From contig JAROBA010000013.1 of NCBI GenBank assembly GCA_029432815.1, forward strand, positions 1 to 64,000: DNA of 64,000 bases, given 5' to 3'. The first letter of the stretch is position 1. The number at the start of each line of letters is the position of its first letter. Shown here one piece after another: positions 36,320 through 44,944 of the stretch. Below the pieces are notes generated by a model. That model had not been told where the DNA came from. It was given only the letters and a program-made list of their open reading frames with translations, and made no database searches. The DNA comes from Pontiellaceae bacterium B1224. Lineage in GTDB: Bacteria > Verrucomicrobiota > Kiritimatiellia > Kiritimatiellales > Pontiellaceae. Position numbers and translations under genes: made by a program.

Positions 36320-38509
36320 TCAGGCCTCGTCGCGACCATAGGATTTGTAGCCGTATCCATAGCCGTAGCCTTCGGCCCCGCGGAACATACCTGCAATGGA
36401 ATGGGGCACATCGTTGGCAATACAGCCGAATACGGGAGCATCGATTTCCTCGAACTTGGCCAGAGAAAACCGCAGTGCGCGCCGGCGTGTTTTTCCGATA
36501 CGGGATACCACCACAACGGCATCCGCAAGATCGGCCAGCACCTGAGCATCGCCTACCACTCCCAATGGCGGGGAATCAATAATGATCCGGTCATAGTGTT
36601 CCCTCGCCCACTCGATCAACTCGGCCAGACAGCCGCGCCCCAGCAGTTCAGCCGGATTGATTTCCTTGATCGGGCGGCTCGTTATGACATCCAGGTTTTC
36701 TATAATATTGCAGGATACCAACTCGCGATGACTTAGATGCTTCTCCCCATCGACGAGCCATTCGAGCAACGAGGGATGCTCTTCACCAATCTCGAAAACC
36801 TTCGCCAGCTGCGGGCGACGCAAGTCGCAATCAATTAATAACGTTTTGGAACCGTTTACGGAGGAGCTGATCGCCAGATTACAGGCCGACACGGTTTTTC
36901 CCTCCCCCGGCATGGCGCTGCTCATTAATAATACCTTGGTGTTCCCTGCATACTTTTCAGATGAAATCAGCGAGTTGACCCCCGCGAATATTTCGATCAT
37001 CGGATTGAATTTATCGCGCAACCCCAACGTGGCCAGCTCTTCGCGCGAGTTTTCTTTCCGGTATGAAGGAATCGTTCCTAAAATATATAATCCCAGATCT
37101 TTTAAATCCGTTACCGATTCTATTTTATCGAGCATGAATGAAAGCAGAATAACCAGCACACAACCAGCGGCTCCCCCCATAAACAAGCCTGTAAGCAGCG
37201 TTTTTGATGTACTTAAATTTACTGCAAAGCGCGGAACCTGCGCACCACGTATGATTTTTGTGAATGCCATGTTTTCATCGGCCGAGAGACGCGCTTCCTC
37301 CATGCGCCGCAACAACGATTGGTAGGCAGTATCGGCCGCATCCCTTTTCCGCTCCAGGCGCTGCTGACGCTGACTGCCGCTGACCAGCTGCTGTTCCAAA
37401 TCAAGGGCTTCCCCTTTTAACTTGAAGATACGCTTATCCTTTTCCTCCAACTGCTGGCCTAAGAGGGTGATTTCGTGCCGCACCTTCTCCTCGGCCCCTT
37501 CTATGAAGTGCGCGAGCTGCTCTTTGGCTCTCGCTTCCTTTTCTGCAGCGGCCTTGTATTCCGGGTGTTTATCGGTATAGCGTGAGGCTATCAGCAATAA
37601 CTCATCACGCGCGTTTCGCGAGTTTGCGATCAACTCGTTAAGTTCTGCTTCCTTGGGCAGGCCTGTTGGAAGGTTTTCCAGATCGGGATCGGTACCTTTC
37701 AGCTCCAGCACGTAATTTAAAACGATCTTACGCTCAGAGATCCTGCTGAACAGGGCTTCCCGCTCTGCCGAAACCGCGATTAAAGCCTGGCCGACCGATA
37801 CCTTGTGCTGCTCTAAAGAATCGAGATTAAGTTCATCCCGCAGGCTGGCCAGCTGCGCTTCCACCAGTTCGAGCTCGCCCCGCTGATCATCTAACTGGGT
37901 GACCAACCATTTTACGGCCTCTTCGGAGACCGCTTGATTTTCCTGCATCATTAACAGTCCGGCGCAATGGGAAAGCACATTCACCATTTTGGCCGCGAAC
38001 TCCGGGTTTTCGTTATAGTACGAAACGTATACAATATTTGCAGTCCCGTCTTTACGCCACCCCACATCCCGAATCATGCCGGCAAGCATGTATCTTCCAA
38101 TGAACCCCCCTTGGGAAGAATCATCTTCGGGATAGCGCTTAAAATATTCCTCGGTGGCCAGCCGCTCCATGGCCGGCGATTTAAATTTCTTAAACCGGGT
38201 GTTGAAAATCACATCCTCATTGCTGGCCGACCCATCATCGAAGACCGCTTCGTTGTTTATTACCTTGGGACGGCGGACATTCATTTCCAACTCAGCTTCT
38301 GCCTTGTAGATTGGCACCACCATGCGCGAATGAATAAAGCCGGCGGCCCCGCCTATTCCCGTGAGCACCAACACTACAAACCACCGCCGCAACACGACCC
38401 CGATCAGGTTCATGGGAGAGAAAAAGCCGGAGCTGGGCGCACGGCCCGCCGAAGGCAGCGCCTGACGCGCATTGCCGGAATCTGCATTTGCCTGTTGTTC
38501 ACCGATCAT
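36320..38509 (-). CDS. wzc: polysaccharide biosynthesis tyrosine autokinase (Wzc/BY-kinase)
   Basis: This 729-aa inner-membrane protein controls chain length and export. It has a Wzz-type N-terminal part with a membrane helix (WFVVLVLTGIGGAAGF), a long periplasmic coiled coil (about 200-430, rich in E, K, L, Q), a second helix (LFMGGAAGCVLVILLSF), then the cytosolic kinase: SSAMPGEGKTVSACNLA (Walker A), LLIDCDLRRPQL (A'), RIIIDSPPLGVVGDA (Walker B). The C-terminal tail EGYGYGYGYKSYG is the tyrosine cluster that is autophosphorylated in this family. It pairs with the Wza-like gene at 40 kb and the barrel between them. Confidence 0.95.
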   Translation of the reverse strand: MIGEQQANADSGNARQALPSAGRAPSSGFFSPMNLIGVVLRRWFVVLVLTGIGGAAGFIHSRMVVPIYKAEAELEMNVRRPKVINNEAVFDDGSASNEDVIFNTRFKKFKSPAMERLATEEYFKRYPEDDSSQGGFIGRYMLAGMIRDVGWRKDGTANIVYVSYYNENPEFAAKMVNVLSHCAGLLMMQENQAVSEEAVKWLVTQLDDQRGELELVEAQLASLRDELNLDSLEQHKVSVGQALIAVSAEREALFSRISERKIVLNYVLELKGTDPDLENLPTGLPKEAELNELIANSRNARDELLLIASRYTDKHPEYKAAAEKEARAKEQLAHFIEGAEEKVRHEITLLGQQLEEKDKRIFKLKGEALDLEQQLVSGSQRQQRLERKRDAADTAYQSLLRRMEEARLSADENMAFTKIIRGAQVPRFAVNLSTSKTLLTGLFMGGAAGCVLVILLSFMLDKIESVTDLKDLGLYILGTIPSYRKENSREELATLGLRDKFNPMIEIFAGVNSLISSEKYAGNTKVLLMSSAMPGEGKTVSACNLAISSSVNGSKTLLIDCDLRRPQLAKVFEIGEEHPSLLEWLVDGEKHLSHRELVSCNIIENLDVITSRPIKEINPAELLGRGCLAELIEWAREHYDRIIIDSPPLGVVGDAQVLADLADAVVVVSRIGKTRRRALRFSLAKFEEIDAPVFGCIANDVPHSIAGMFRGAEGYGYGYGYKSYGRDEA

Positions 38510-38848
38510 AGTTTAAAAACTCTTATTCTTTTCATGAGACAAAGCATATAGCAAATACCGTGCCGGAAAAACAACACCAATCCTTCTGCGTTCTAAAGTG
38601 GCGGATCTTATAAGAAGGACAATCGATGATCCAAACACTAAAAGTGTGTTTTTTATTCGACCGCAATCTTACTGATTGCGAATGGATTGATGGATCTTTG
38701 GATGGCTGGAAGACTGCAAACATAACGTGGACACCAATTTCAACCCATGTCACCCAGAGGGTGAAATCTCTCAGCGACCGAATCCCATTCTTTTCCAACA
38801 ATCCTCTATCCCAACAATCCGGCTATCCAAGTCGTAAGGCTGCGGTTA
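38510..38848. other. spacer between outer-membrane barrel and Wzc genes
   Basis: This 339-bp region has no gene. It contains a perfect dyad CGCAATC-ttact-GATTGCG at 38662-38680 and a near-tandem CCAACAATCC/CCCAACAATCC at about 38797-38820. Either could be a regulatory site for wzc; neither is followed by a T tract. Confidence 0.45.
38662..38680. promoter_or_regulatory. 7-bp dyad upstream of wzc
   Basis: The arms CGCAATC and GATTGCG are perfectly complementary around a 5-bp spacer, about 155 bp upstream of the wzc start. It has no T tract, so an operator is likelier than a terminator. The assignment is by structure only. Confidence 0.3.
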
Positions 38849-40024
38849 TCAGAAGACATAGCTGACGGACAGTGAAACGATCTGCTGATCCTCCGGCTCT
38901 TCATCATTCACATACTGACCCCGCAGCGAGGTCGATAGGTGGCGCGTTGGATTATAGGTTAACTGCGTAGAAAAAAAGTGGCTCACTCCACCATACGGGT
39001 CCGGCGCGGAACCGCTGTTTATTTCGTCAGAATAATCGTGCAGCACCTCTCCGCCAAGCGACCAGCGTTCCGCTAAAGCCCAGCCGGCGCCGTAGCCCCC
39101 CCGATAAGCCATGCGTGCACCATCGCCGTCATAGCCCGGTTCGTACCCGTTTCCATAGAAAACGTAAGCGGAAAGCTTGTCGGTCGCCTGCCAATTGACC
39201 CGTAGATCAACGATGCCTCCCTTACCGGTCCCTGACACTTCATAGTCCGCATATGCCATTCCTCCCAGAATTGTCCATGAGGTTTTATCGCTCAACTTCC
39301 CCTGCGCCCCCCCGCCAACCGTGACAATGGAGCCATCTTCTTCACTGTTGGTCTGCAGCGTATAAAATCCGCCGGCCAAAAGGGTGATGCGCTCCGACAG
39401 AACATAATTCATCATCAGGCTGACATCGTGGGTCTGCCAATCTGCCGGATCACCGCTCTCGAATTCCTCATAGTAGTAGGTCATGGAATATTCAGGCACT
39501 AGGAACGTTGTATCTGACAGAGGAATTGCATAGCCCACATTGCCTGCAGCTGTCCACCGGGTACTGGTCTGATCGGTAAGAATAGCGGGCGGCCCCTCCC
39601 CGGTCTCCGGGTCGTAGGCGGTATCGTAGCTCAGCGTTTTCGCTGTTTCGCCCGCTAACTGCCACCGGAGCCCCGTTTCCCCTTCCGAACGGATCGAAGC
39701 GCCGGCGTTGTAAAAATCGCCATCATTTTCAGTGAGATCCACATAATCACGCCGCCCATACGATGCATCGGCAGAAAACGCAAAAAGGGCCGGCAGGTTT
39801 TTCACGGAGATTCCGACGGATGCCTCTCCATAACAGTCGCCTTCACTATCGCCGGTGGCGTCATCGATCTCCACCCGGCTATCATACGCCCCCAGCACAT
39901 CAACCCGGGGACGCAGCACAAAATTTCCTAAGGTGATCCCTTCATGTGCAATATCCTGCGCAAATAAAGGGCCTGATAAAAATATCGTCGCAGCGAATAA
40001 AAGAGCGGGGATCCGTATCTGCAT
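38849..40024 (-). CDS. outer-membrane beta-barrel protein of the export system
   Basis: This 391-aa protein has a signal peptide (LLFAATIFLSGPLFA, cleaved before QDIA), alternating-polarity strands throughout, and ends SLSVSYVF with the C-terminal Phe of outer-membrane barrels. It resembles the EpsL/BBP2-type barrels that accompany Wza and Wzc in exopolysaccharide loci and may form or support the exit pore. Its ATG overlaps the TGA of the Wza-like gene by one base (TGATG). Confidence 0.82.
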   Translation of the reverse strand: MQIRIPALLFAATIFLSGPLFAQDIAHEGITLGNFVLRPRVDVLGAYDSRVEIDDATGDSEGDCYGEASVGISVKNLPALFAFSADASYGRRDYVDLTENDGDFYNAGASIRSEGETGLRWQLAGETAKTLSYDTAYDPETGEGPPAILTDQTSTRWTAAGNVGYAIPLSDTTFLVPEYSMTYYYEEFESGDPADWQTHDVSLMMNYVLSERITLLAGGFYTLQTNSEEDGSIVTVGGGAQGKLSDKTSWTILGGMAYADYEVSGTGKGGIVDLRVNWQATDKLSAYVFYGNGYEPGYDGDGARMAYRGGYGAGWALAERWSLGGEVLHDYSDEINSGSAPDPYGGVSHFFSTQLTYNPTRHLSTSLRGQYVNDEEPEDQQIVSLSVSYVF

Positions 40025-40683
40025 CAGAAAATCCGCTGGGGCACGTAAACAATATCACCATCGAACAGGCTCACGTCCGCCTGATCATTCCCATCCTGGC
40101 CGATATCGTTGTAATTGATTGAAACGCGGATTTTTCGTCCGTCCTCTTCTGCACGGGTCACCTGAATATCACTCGTCTTCGCGCTGGGACCAAACCCGCC
40201 GGATTCATTTATAGCCGTAGTCAGCCGAATCCCTTTGGCGGATGGTATCTTTATCCGTCCCGGCTGACCGACTCGCCCGGTCACCGTTACAAAGCCCCAC
40301 TCGCCAACAGCGGAATCCGACATGCGGCTGACCATGATGACGGGCGGATTGACAAAATAGGCCCCGTAGGTTTGGGCCAGCACAGCCCGGGCCCCCTCAA
40401 CCGTCATGCCCCCCACCTTTACATCACCCACCAGCGGCAACGTGATCATTCCCAAATGATTAATTCCGGCCTGATACGAAGCCACCTCCATGCGACCATC
40501 GACCTCTACCGATACCTCAACGGAATCACCAGGAACTAATGCTGCGACTTTGGTTTCTCCTTCAACCTGAATTCCCTTGGAAAAATCTTCCGCTGTCACA
40601 GTGGTGGTCGCGGTCGTTGTGCACCCCTGGACCATCACAAGAAACCCCAGAATAAACGCTGTTTGAATCGCCATTTTATACAT
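40024..40683 (-). CDS. Wza-like polysaccharide export lipoprotein
   Basis: This 219-aa protein starts at 40683 (GGGGAT eight bases upstream). A lipoprotein signal ends LVMVQGC, giving lipidated Cys. GDSVEVSVEV...INHLGMITLPLVGDVKVGGMTVEGARAVLAQTY is the Poly_export (PES) domain, followed by VTGRVGQPGRIKIPSAKGIRLTTAINESGG, an SLBB domain. The protein is shorter than E. coli Wza (~380 aa) and has no C-terminal membrane helix, so the pore through the outer membrane probably needs the neighbouring barrel. A hairpin with T tract lies just upstream of its ribosome-binding site. Confidence 0.9.
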   Translation of the reverse strand: MYKMAIQTAFILGFLVMVQGCTTTATTTVTAEDFSKGIQVEGETKVAALVPGDSVEVSVEVDGRMEVASYQAGINHLGMITLPLVGDVKVGGMTVEGARAVLAQTYGAYFVNPPVIMVSRMSDSAVGEWGFVTVTGRVGQPGRIKIPSAKGIRLTTAINESGGFGPSAKTSDIQVTRAEEDGRKIRVSINYNDIGQDGNDQADVSLFDGDIVYVPQRIF

Positions 40684-40689
40684 AAATTT

Positions 40690-40695
40690 AATCCC
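40690..40695 (-). promoter_or_regulatory. ribosome-binding site of the Wza-like gene
   Basis: GGGGAT on the minus strand, spaced seven bases from the ATG at 40683, decides that start over the ATGs at 40674 and 40701. It lies directly after the T run of the leader hairpin. Confidence 0.55.
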
Positions 40696-40699
40696 CAAC

Positions 40700-40734
40700 A
40701 AAAAAGAACAACCTCCATGTGGAAGGTCGTTCTT
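40700..40734 (-). terminator. hairpin with T tract in the leader of the Wza-like gene
   Basis: On the minus strand AAGAACGACCTTCC and GGAGGTTGTTCTT pair around ACAT with one G-U pair and one bulge, then run into six T's. It has Rho-independent terminator form. Because it ends five bases before the ribosome-binding site it would act as an attenuator of the export operon; alternatively it ends transcripts from the 41-43 kb genes, whose last stop is about 285 bp upstream. Confidence 0.65.
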
Positions 40735-41020
40735 TAGTCAATTTCATGGAACCAAAGCAAGCAATTACGCCTTCTGTTAAAGAGAGAGGTGCGGTCAGGC
40801 TATTGAATACAAATGGATTGTGACAGAAATATTGTACGACCAAAAAATCCTGATTATACGCAATTTTTATTCTAATTCAGCAGAGTCGGAACTATTTTTC
40901 AGGGTAAAAAATATCCACCCACTTCCATTTTATTTTCGACCCTTTAATTTTGTATCTGCCCTATTACCCCAACCCGTTGAGCGAATAGCTATCGTATAGT
41001 TCGCGTATTTCGGGATTCAA
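40735..41020. other. non-coding leader region of the export operon
   Basis: No gene is seen between the small secreted protein and the leader hairpin. The stretch is AT-rich and may hold the operon promoter, but no pair of boxes was convincing. Confidence 0.4.
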
Positions 41021-41317
41021 TTAATCGGTCAGAAAATGACCAATCCACTTGCCGTAGATGTACTCGCCATTCGCCTCATCCCAAACACCGATCCAATACC
41101 ATTTCCCCAGGGAGGGTACTTGAAAGCTGATTTTTCCACTATGGTCGTAACTGCTGAAATCCGAATACCAATTCCCCGCAGATTCGTCCCAGATGCAGAC
41201 TAGATGATTGCCCTGCACCACTGGAATCGCGAGGTGTTCAGTTGGCAAACCAACCTGTCCTGAAAAAGCGGCCGTACAACTTACGAGCACCAGTATTGTC
41301 ATTATAATTTTCTTCAT
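41021..41317 (-). CDS. small secreted protein, stand-alone copy of a C-terminal domain
   Basis: This 98-aa protein starts at 41317 (AGGATGGG upstream). A signal peptide (IIMTILVLVSCTAAFS) leads to ~78 mature residues. The end, KWYWIGVWDEANGEYIYGKW, parallels the end of the neighbour just upstream, QWYWISVQESNTTSNVWNEV. The small protein therefore looks like that C-terminal domain without the repeats before it. It is unrecognised otherwise. The two genes are 20 bp apart and probably cotranscribed. A role in anchoring or binding the exported polymer is only a guess. Confidence 0.7.
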   Translation of the reverse strand: MKKIIMTILVLVSCTAAFSGQVGLPTEHLAIPVVQGNHLVCIWDESAGNWYSDFSSYDHSGKISFQVPSLGKWYWIGVWDEANGEYIYGKWIGHFLTD

Positions 41318-41337
41318 GATAATTTTCCCATCCTGTT

Positions 41338-43248
41338 CTACATATTCAGCCATTCGGCATGCACTTCATTCCAGACATTGCTGGTTGTGTTCGATTCCTG
41401 AACCGAAATCCAATACCACTGATCGGGTACCACATCCTGAATGACCAATTCTTCAGGACTGTCCAGTTGTCCCAGATCATGCCATTCATCCGCATTCAAA
41501 TCATAGAGCTCGGCCTTAACTGTTTTTCCTTCAAATCCGCTGAGCGGGTAAACAACCCGCGTTCCGACCATCCATATCTCAATCTCGCGACTGGTGGATG
41601 CACCGCCAAACGAAGCTGTCACGGTAACCGCGTCATCTGCATCGACATTACCGGCCGCCAACATTCCTGCAGAATCAATCGAAGCCTGCGGCGAATCTTC
41701 CGTCCAAACCGGGGAAACCGTCGCGACGCTTCCATCGGAATAAGAAGCCTGACAGGTGAGCGTAACAGATCCCAGCTCCTCGACTTCACCTGGCCCCACT
41801 ATGGCAAGCCCTGTCAAAACAACCTGTTGCAGTTCATACTTCACGGTCACCGCCATCGATTCGGTCAGTCCGCCGAAGCTGGCCGAGACGGTGACAGGTT
41901 CATCCTTCACGACATCCAGACCGGTCAGCGTGCCCGCCGCATTGATTTGAGCGAACGAGGAATTAACCGTCCATACAGGATTAACATCAACAGTGGTGCC
42001 ATCTGAATAGGTTGCCTGGCAGACATAATCGGCGGAGTATCCCTCCAGAACTTCAGTCGCGCCTGAAACAGCGATGGAAAACAGGACCGGTTCCTGATAC
42101 AGGATCGTCACCGGCATCGAGTCGGATTTCCCCTGATAGGATGCGGATACCGTGAGAGACTGATCCGAAGTCACATCGCCTGCACTTAACAGACCGGCCG
42201 AACTGAAGGAGGCATATGAGGAGTTTTCAGACCACGACGGACTGATCGGCTTGCTTGTACCGTCTGAGTAGGTCGCAACGCAGCTGTATTGCCCCGCCCC
42301 CCCCTCTTCCAGAGAAGAAGGTCCGGATATCTCGATGCTTTCCAGAATGCCTGGAATATCTCTAATCAACACAACATGCGTATCCGAAAAGCCCTGGAAA
42401 CTAGCGGTGACAGTAATGCTCTTGTCGGCGTTAACGCCGCCTGCACTTAGTAATCCGCTACTTGAAATGGAGGACGCAGTTGAACCTTCGCTCCAGGCGG
42501 GCGTCACGAGGGCCGTTGAATCGTCGGAATATTGACCCACGCAATTCAGTTGAACGGAAGTTCCTTCATCCATGGCAATCGTGCCCTCGATCGTGATTCC
42601 TGTGAGAACAATCGCTGCCACCTGTTTAATCGAAACAGTATACTCGCTGCTGATCCCGCCAAAACTGGCGGTCACAGTTACATTTTGGTCCGCATTGATG
42701 TCTCCAGCCGTCAAAAGTCCCGCGGTATTGATCGATGCAATTGTTGATGAAACACTCCAGGCTGGCAATACTGATAAAATCGATCCATCAGAATAGCGGG
42801 CGATACAGGAATACTGATGCCCAGAGGTCTCTTCATCAAGGGTCGCGGGACCGCTGATTTCAAGACTGCTCAGTACAGGAGCAATATAGGTTACGGTCAC
42901 ATCCATCGAAACTGTATAAGCCCCATAGGTTGCAGTAATCACCGCCACTTCTTCGGACGAAACATTGCCGGCAGTAAACAGACCCGAAGTATCGATGGAG
43001 GAATTGGAAGAACTAACACTCCAGGAGGCGCTGATGGCTGCCGTCGTTCCGTCTGAATATTTTCCGCTGCACTCATATTGCGCCGAGGTTTCTTCGTCCA
43101 CGGTCGCAGAACCGCTGATAAAGATGCCTGTAAGGATCGGCGCCGGAGGGCCTCCGGGAGGGGGCGGGCTGGCAGCAGCGGATTCACGCGGGGATACTAA
43201 TGCCAGTAGCATGACTGTAAAAATGGATATTCTTTTGTAAAACTGCAT
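41338..43248 (-). CDS. secreted protein with six bacterial Ig-like (BIG2-type) repeats
   Basis: This 636-aa protein starts at the ATG at 43248, preceded by AGGAAGAAG; longer frames to 43389 add no recognisable sequence. A signal peptide ends ESAAA, then PPPPGGPPAP. Six repeats of ~85 aa follow, each with ISGxATxxE, a CxAxYSDGT strand, SWSVSSS and GLLTAGDV, as in BIG2 domains. The last ~70 residues (YPLSGFEGKTVKAELYDL, QWYWISV) are the tail shared with the beta-helix protein and the small protein. It is likely exposed on the cell surface; function is unknown. Confidence 0.82.
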   Translation of the reverse strand: MQFYKRISIFTVMLLALVSPRESAAASPPPPGGPPAPILTGIFISGSATVDEETSAQYECSGKYSDGTTAAISASWSVSSSNSSIDTSGLFTAGNVSSEEVAVITATYGAYTVSMDVTVTYIAPVLSSLEISGPATLDEETSGHQYSCIARYSDGSILSVLPAWSVSSTIASINTAGLLTAGDINADQNVTVTASFGGISSEYTVSIKQVAAIVLTGITIEGTIAMDEGTSVQLNCVGQYSDDSTALVTPAWSEGSTASSISSSGLLSAGGVNADKSITVTASFQGFSDTHVVLIRDIPGILESIEISGPSSLEEGGAGQYSCVATYSDGTSKPISPSWSENSSYASFSSAGLLSAGDVTSDQSLTVSASYQGKSDSMPVTILYQEPVLFSIAVSGATEVLEGYSADYVCQATYSDGTTVDVNPVWTVNSSFAQINAAGTLTGLDVVKDEPVTVSASFGGLTESMAVTVKYELQQVVLTGLAIVGPGEVEELGSVTLTCQASYSDGSVATVSPVWTEDSPQASIDSAGMLAAGNVDADDAVTVTASFGGASTSREIEIWMVGTRVVYPLSGFEGKTVKAELYDLNADEWHDLGQLDSPEELVIQDVVPDQWYWISVQESNTTSNVWNEVHAEWLNM

Positions 43249-43955
43249 CGACTTCTTCCTATAGATTAACCTAGTTCGAACACGCTCCTCTTCCCCAAGA
43301 GCTGAACCCGACTCGATCACCGAAATCCGGAACATGAACATGTGCGTTGGCAGGTAGCAACTGCTATGCCAATAGGTAGAAGTAATCAATCAATACAAAA
43401 ATAGTACCTCTTCATAATCAACAAAATATAAGAATATTATTAACGTTTCCGCAAAACGCATCTCGACACGTTTGCGTTCGTTTAAAAGATATTAACCACA
43501 ACTTATTAAACACTGAAAAAATGATCCCAAATTACTGCGAAGGGTCTTTTCTCAATTTTGCTAAATTCCGATTTTCATCAAATCATGTATGAGCGGTCAG
43601 CTCGGCCAATATCGATCAAAAAACACCATTGCTCTACAGTCTTTTAAGCAATGAAAAATAATTATTCTTATGCTTCATCAATAAGCACTTATGCATCAAC
43701 AGACATACCCCTGCCTGTATGAAAAGCGTTGTGTCTATAGACAGAATCGACGGGGGTCAATGCTATTTAACCGACAATTAAATGACCTAAAAACGGATGA
43801 GGAATTGCTGAAAAGGGGGATCAGTCGCTAAACCGGTGAAAATGCAGAGAAAACTGTAATAAACAGGTTTAAAGGGACTCAAAAAGATTTTAAAATAAAT
43901 AATGAAAACGTATGAGCAAAAACTATAAGCGGGAAGTCATCAGGATGCGACCGGA
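43249..43955. other. AT-rich intergenic region with a 12-bp palindrome
   Basis: No gene is apparent in these 707 bp. It divides the polysaccharide half from the household half. TGTCTATAGACA at 43732-43743 is a perfect palindrome, and a looser dyad pairs CGCAAAACG and CGTTTGCG near 43451-43477. The promoter of the Ig-repeat gene is expected near 43.3-43.4 kb. Confidence 0.5.
43732..43743. promoter_or_regulatory. 12-bp perfect palindrome, possible operator
   Basis: TGTCTATAGACA is self-complementary over its whole length and lies about 480 bp upstream of the Ig-repeat gene and 210 bp downstream of the hypothetical gene's stop. One match of this kind could be chance in AT-rich DNA. Confidence 0.25.
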
Positions 43956-44477
43956 TTACACCAGCTCCTGCAGAATCCGCTCAATGTGCCGCTTTAGTTT
44001 GACCGGCGGCTTATCCATCAGAACGTATTCCCCATCAGAATTCAATTGCGCATAGGTTTTCCAACCATTGGAAGCTCGCCAGGGAATCGCAACATTATCC
44101 AGGGCCGTTAATGCCGTACCCTCATCCAAACCGAGCTGCCCGCAGGTCCAGATCGCCCGCTCAACCGTCATCCCGTTTCGCTGCACCGCCTCAAATGCAT
44201 AATATTCCGAACACTGCTCCTCAATACCCTTGTCTTTATCCAGATAGGCATTCGGCGGAGGCGGCAGACCGACCGGTTTCATATTTTCATGGCCATACTT
44301 GTAAAAGCCGCTCATCAGCTGAATCGCCCGATCCAGGGTTTCCGAAAAGGCCGGCAATTCCTGTGCCTCAATACCTCCACGTTCCGCAATTTCCGCGTAC
44401 GACTCAACGCCATCCACGATGGCCTTAACAACTCGATCTGCCTGCAATTCATTCATAAGGCCGCGGATTGTAATCAT
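43956..44477 (-). CDS. hypothetical protein, 173 aa
   Basis: I do not recognise this protein. It is acidic-to-neutral, without signal peptide or membrane helix. Visible motifs are GLPPPPNAYLDKDKGIEEQ near the middle, an Ala-rich helix around TALTALDNVAIPW, and a basic C-terminal helix (KLKRHIERILQEL). GGATGG precedes the ATG. The frame shows normal codon use and is closed by nothing else on either strand. The palindrome at 44059-44073 is read here as ASNGWK. Confidence 0.6.
   Translation of the reverse strand: MITIRGLMNELQADRVVKAIVDGVESYAEIAERGGIEAQELPAFSETLDRAIQLMSGFYKYGHENMKPVGLPPPPNAYLDKDKGIEEQCSEYYAFEAVQRNGMTVERAIWTCGQLGLDEGTALTALDNVAIPWRASNGWKTYAQLNSDGEYVLMDKPPVKLKRHIERILQELV
44059..44073. 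repeat. TTCCAA-N3-TTGGAA palindrome
   Basis: Exact copy (spacer CCA) in the 173-aa hypothetical gene; the first copy after the 31-kb gap. Confidence 0.85.
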
Positions 44478-44944
44478 CTGTGAACCATCCGCAATATTTT
44501 CCTTTAGGTTCTTTTTTGGCTCTACGCCGTTTTTTATGGAGATAATGGGGATGACGTGCGGAAAAGGGGCTTTGAATGCCTGCTACAATGCGCTGAAAGC
44601 GCAATACAATTCAGCCTTGGGCAATGCCCAAGGATTCGGTGGAGATAAGTAAAGTTTGTCCTGTAGGGACAAATTCAGGGGCAGACGATCAAGAACCTCT
44701 TTTTTGGCTCTGCTACTGCATTACAAAACAGTTGCCCTGCCGAACAGGATCCCGAAAACTTTTTGACCACTTAAGACATGATGACACAATGGGATAGTTT
44801 CAGGTTCTATTTTTAGGTCTCGAATATTTCTGTCGTTTATTTTTCTCCCTACAATCCAGGCACACACGATGTAAAAGATCCTTTGGACAGCATCCTGAAA
44901 AGCACACACTTGCTCTATTTGTAAGAATTCATTATTCTGTAGCG
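44478..44944. other. intergenic region with three hairpins
   Basis: This 467-bp region between divergent genes has no gene on either strand. Its notable content is the hairpin cluster at 44589-44673. The remaining part to 44944 is AT-rich and should contain the DUF2851 promoter. Confidence 0.5.
44589..44673. repeat. cluster of three short hairpins
   Basis: They are TGCGCT-GAA-AGCGCA followed by TACA, then CCTTGGGC-AAT-GCCCAAGG, then TTTGTCC-TGTAG-GGACAAA. The first fits the REP-like family (GAA loop, TACA flank); the others share the short-loop build but not the flanks. No T tract follows in either direction, so they are not obvious terminators. Confidence 0.6.

Noticed and set aside
38633-38657. 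ACACT-AAA-AGTGT followed by T's on the plus strand
   Set aside because: The stem is only five pairs and no plus-strand gene ends there.
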